A stretch of 64,000 nt of DNA from Epiperipatus broadwayi (taxonomy: Eukaryota; Onychophora; Udeonychophora; Euonychophora; Peripatidae), in contig JAQFVV010012418.1 of assembly GCA_028023455.1 (NCBI GenBank), forward strand, positions 10,519,563 through 10,583,562, given 5' to 3'. The notes beneath the pieces were generated by a model that was given only the letters and a program-made list of their open reading frames with translations, was not told the origin of the DNA and searched no databases. Below, piece by piece: positions 62,444-64,000 of this stretch. Position 1 is the first letter of the stretch, and each line of letters begins with the position of its first letter. A program made the translations under genes and the position numbers.

Positions 62444-64000
62444 ATACGAATTAATTTACTAATATAATAAAGCTTAAACAAAAAAGAAATTAATAAAAAA
62501 GTGAAAGCTAATATTCGTATTATTTAAAAAATGAATACTATCAAAACTTTCTTAATTATAATTTTATATATTTATATAAAAATCATTTGACAATTGTAAA
62601 AAATAAACTCCTCTATAAATACACCTCCAATATTTTTTTGCTAAGAATAGTGAAGGCGATATTATTAACCATGTTAATTTTTGTCAGTTGATGAAGGTTT
62701 TTATTATTTTTCATTTTTTATTTTCTAGCTAAAAACCCATTGGCTATAACCATTTAATGATTAATATTTAGAGACTAGCTAAGTTTGCTTGCTAAATTCT
62801 CAATTACTTAAAAAAAGTTTTCATTACTATTTAAATTCAAACTTAGAAGAAAAGTTTTGACAAAAAAAATTATTAACCTCTATATATTAATTTGTTTAAT
62901 ATATTACGCAATTTTTTGTGAGATATAGATTAAAAAAGTGGACAAATTATTTTATTTTTTATAAGTAATAAAAAATTGAAAATACAGCGTATTCAAAATT
63001 AAATGAGTTATGGGCGTTTTCACAAGAAAATATTAATTATTTTAATAGTTATCAGCTAACCTTAATTGTTCAAAAAGAAAAGTGAAAATAATTAATAGCG
63101 GACAACACATTTTTACCCATATGTTTTTGATATAACGATGTAAAATTACACCTCTTCGTAATTACTAAATCATTTAAAAAAATTATCTTTATATTTTTTT
63201 AAATTTAAATGTAAAAAAATAAATAAATTAATATTTTAAATTTTATATACTGGGGTAATTTAGAAAATGGTTAAAGTCATTTATATTTTGATAACCCAGA
63301 ATATCTTTTTTTGGAAAAGAGGAGGCTATTAAATTATATATATATATTTAAAGATCATTATGATTTAAAAAAAAAAAAATACTTGTATAAGCAAAAATGT
63401 ACCATAAATTGTATGAATTTTTTTTATCCCATTTAGAGTTTGAACTCTTGCTGTCATTGAAATTAGAATACAGATCTCTCATTCTTTTAAATTGTATGGA
63501 TTTATGATATTCATAGACAGTCATTTAAAACTTAGCTTATCCGCAGTCGACACAATTAAAGACATTCAGTATTGGATGATAAATGGATATCTAACCGTTC
63601 TAATGTAGAAGATAAAACAAAGATAAAAATATTCTAACACTCAATATTCATAAATTGGTCAGATCTGTGAGTAATGACTTCTCATTTACTGCTACTCAAA
63701 TTGTTATTGAGTTATACTATATAGTTAACTATTTAAAAGCTGTTTTACTTTTTATCTACATATAAAATCTTTTAACTGATCTGACTTGAAATGCAATTTA
63801 ATATTACTACTGTTCTAATAAAAATGAATTACAAAAAATTTAGCACAGAGTTGATTTCATTACAATATATATATATATTGCTATATAATATGCAAGATAA
63901 TATACCCCAAAATGAAATAAATATGGGGATACAATTGATTTGATTAAAACAATTCTTTATTCCATTATATATTATTTTAAAAAGTAAAATATTGATCATA
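62444..64000. other. AT-rich non-coding stretch
   Basis: Nothing recognised apart from short A/T runs and a small (AT)n near 63868. Confidence 0.5.

Overview
The window is AT-rich (roughly three quarters A+T by eye), gene-poor eukaryotic DNA, almost certainly from an animal nuclear genome. It holds long ATCT, ATT and AT microsatellites, decayed non-LTR retrotransposons (LINEs), tRNA-derived SINEs with target-site duplications, a decayed Ty3/gypsy-like LTR element, a hAT-like MITE and several families of long palindromic elements. There is no bacterial-style gene layout, no rRNA or intact tRNA, and no complete host gene. Such composition and repeats would fit, for example, a cnidarian, flatworm, mollusc or arachnid; the sequence alone does not decide.

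Layout: 0-5 kb has a LINE 3' end cut by the window edge, SINE relics (one inside a palindrome) and a LINE relic. 5.5-6.8 kb carries palindromic elements around an ATT array. 11.8-13.2 kb has an ATCT/GTCT array followed by another palindromic family. 13.2-18.5 kb is mostly AT-rich but dotted with GC-richer unassigned blocks and a possible LINE relic. 19.8-27.9 kb carries three LINE remnants and large ATCT and ATT arrays. 31-34.5 kb has two SINEs, a 448-bp tandem repeat block and another inverted repeat. 35.2-48 kb has an antisense LINE relic, more palindromes, SINEs and two weak candidate host exons (41.3 and 43.3 kb). 52.9-55.5 kb is a minus-strand Ty3/gypsy-like relic. 57.5-58.2 kb and 60.15-60.67 kb are palindromic elements, and 62 kb holds the hAT-like element.

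Main discovery: at least four palindromic or tandem repeat families (about 5.5-6.8, 32.7-33.8 and 39 kb; 12.3-13.2 kb; 57.5-58.2 kb; 60.2-60.7 kb) carry type I hammerhead-ribozyme motifs. Each has a CTGATGA-like box, a short stem II, a GAAA box, a very short stem III, C17 and a 5-6 bp stem I. The two copies at 57.6 and 58.0 kb have an intact core, a perfect 6-bp stem I and an outer 5-bp helix across a small internal loop. Between families the stems differ in sequence but keep pairing, and stem III is self-complementary in every family, as expected for ribozymes that act as dimers. Related ribozymes are known from animal retrozymes, Penelope-like elements and satellite DNAs; their placement here in opposite arms of long inverted repeats, with one 448-bp tandem array, is the unusual point.

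No set of genes here forms a pathway. The open reading frames are mobile-element fragments or translations of microsatellites.
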